Positions 32,444-32,927 of a stretch of 32,927 bases of DNA are shown here, one piece after another (position 1 is the stretch's first letter; every line of letters starts with the position of its first letter). Below the pieces are notes generated by a model. The model ran no database searches. It had not been told where the DNA came from and was given only the letters and a program-made list of their open reading frames with translations. The stretch covers positions 1 through 32,927 of the forward strand of contig CAYXVU010000044.1 of the NCBI GenBank assembly GCA_964468725.1. Reading direction: 5' to 3'. The DNA is from CAYXVU01 sp964468725. Lineage in GTDB: Bacteria > Acidobacteriota > Blastocatellia > UBA7656. The position numbers were made by a program, and so were the translations under genes.

Positions 32444-32927
32444 ATGATGAAAACAGCGTTTCTATTTCCGGGACAAGGCTCACAATATGCGGGGATGGGT
32501 AAAGCCTTAGCCGAGCAATCGGCGGCAGCAGGTCGAGTCTTTGCCGAAGCGGACGAGGCGTTAAGGGAGTCGCTGTCAACTCTGTGCTTTGCCGGTCCCG
32601 AAGAAGAGTTGAAATTGACGGCCAACACGCAGCCCGCCATCTTGACGACTTCGATTGCTGTGTTGCGCGCGTTCGAAGAGCAGGGCGGGCGCGCCGATTT
32701 CGTTGCCGGTCACTCGCTTGGCGAATACTCGGCGCTGGTCGCCGCGGGCGCGCTGGCTTTTGCCGATGCGGTCGTCACGGTTCGTCAGCGCGGCAGGTTT
32801 ATGCAAGAGGCCGTGCCCGCAGGCGAAGGGGCGATGGCAGCCTTGCTCGGCAGTGACCGGGAAACCGTCGAAGCGATCTGTCAGGATGCCGCGCAAGTTG
32901 AGATTTGCGCTCCGGCCAATCTCAACT
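32444..32927 (+). CDS. fabD: Malonyl-CoA:ACP transacylase, 5' part
   Basis: The gene runs off the window end, 161 codons in. Moves malonyl from CoA to acyl carrier protein at the start of fatty acid synthesis. TAFLFPGQGSQYAGMGK is the family N-terminus; the nucleophile is Ser91 in VAGHSLGEYSALVA, and QRGRFMQEAVP follows with the conserved arginine. Two adjacent ATGs (32444 and 32447) are both possible starts. Its C-terminal half lies beyond the window. Confidence 0.95.
   Translation, partial: MMKTAFLFPGQGSQYAGMGKALAEQSAAAGRVFAEADEALRESLSTLCFAGPEEELKLTANTQPAILTTSIAVLRAFEEQGGRADFVAGHSLGEYSALVAAGALAFADAVVTVRQRGRFMQEAVPAGEGAMAALLGSDRETVEAICQDAAQVEICAPANLN

Noticed and set aside
1..32927. CRISPR array, prophage, insertion sequence or tRNA/rRNA gene
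   Set aside because: No regularly spaced repeats, transposase or integrase motifs, or cloverleaf-like sequences were seen on either strand.

Overview
The window looks like chromosomal DNA from a Gram-negative-type environmental bacterium of middling-to-high GC, most likely an Acidobacteriota member (a Blastocatellia-like lineage is my best guess). That placement is inference from gene content: a futalosine-route menaquinone gene (MqnD), a large TPR/membrane glycosyltransferase-like protein, an M28 peptidase with an added C-terminal domain, an ECF sigma/anti-sigma pair with a PDZ protein, and small dispersed intergenic repeats. No rRNA, tRNA, CRISPR array, prophage or insertion sequence was recognised. 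Most genes are housekeeping or cell-envelope genes.

Layout. 1-2655: 3' end of rsmD facing a TMTC-like TPR membrane protein, with an imperfect inverted repeat between them. 2832-9120 (all +): eno, a small SAM methyltransferase, a VapBC-type toxin-antitoxin pair, gpmI, ychF and a HAD hydrolase; eno and gpmI are consecutive glycolytic steps. 9170-10860: a diverged GT9 glycosyltransferase and a 75-residue membrane protein with its own promoter, strong RBS and likely terminator. 10866-14997 (all -): a class I aminotransferase with coaD, and a pair of adjacent unrelated ATP-grasp enzymes. 15199-16032 (+): mqnD. 16056-22407 (all -): remnant of a carboxypeptidase-regulatory-like domain gene, an acyl-CoA dehydrogenase, a SecD-head-like lipoprotein, an HpnI-like glycosyltransferase, msrQ and msrP separated by a set of hairpin repeats, and a DUF1223 thioredoxin-like protein. 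22642-27246: a processive GT2 with an extra N-terminal domain, a coiled-coil protein on the other strand, and a secreted M28 peptidase ending in a PqqD-like fold. 27251-30232 (-): ECF sigma factor, zinc-finger anti-sigma factor, and an HtrA-like two-PDZ protein whose catalytic His and Asp appear lost. 30493-end (+): DUF177, rpmF, plsX, fabD, the classical L32/fatty-acid cluster behind a near-consensus promoter.

How it fits together. The envelope theme is strong: four glycosyltransferase-type proteins, periplasmic methionine-sulfoxide repair (MsrPQ), a secreted peptidase and an envelope-stress-like sigma operon. The least explained parts are the ATP-grasp pair (12651-14997), the sigma/anti-sigma/pseudo-HtrA operon (27251-30232), the SecD-like lipoprotein without its membrane domain, and the peptidase-PqqD fusion. 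Starts were chosen by ribosome-binding sites and family alignment from memory; no database search was run.
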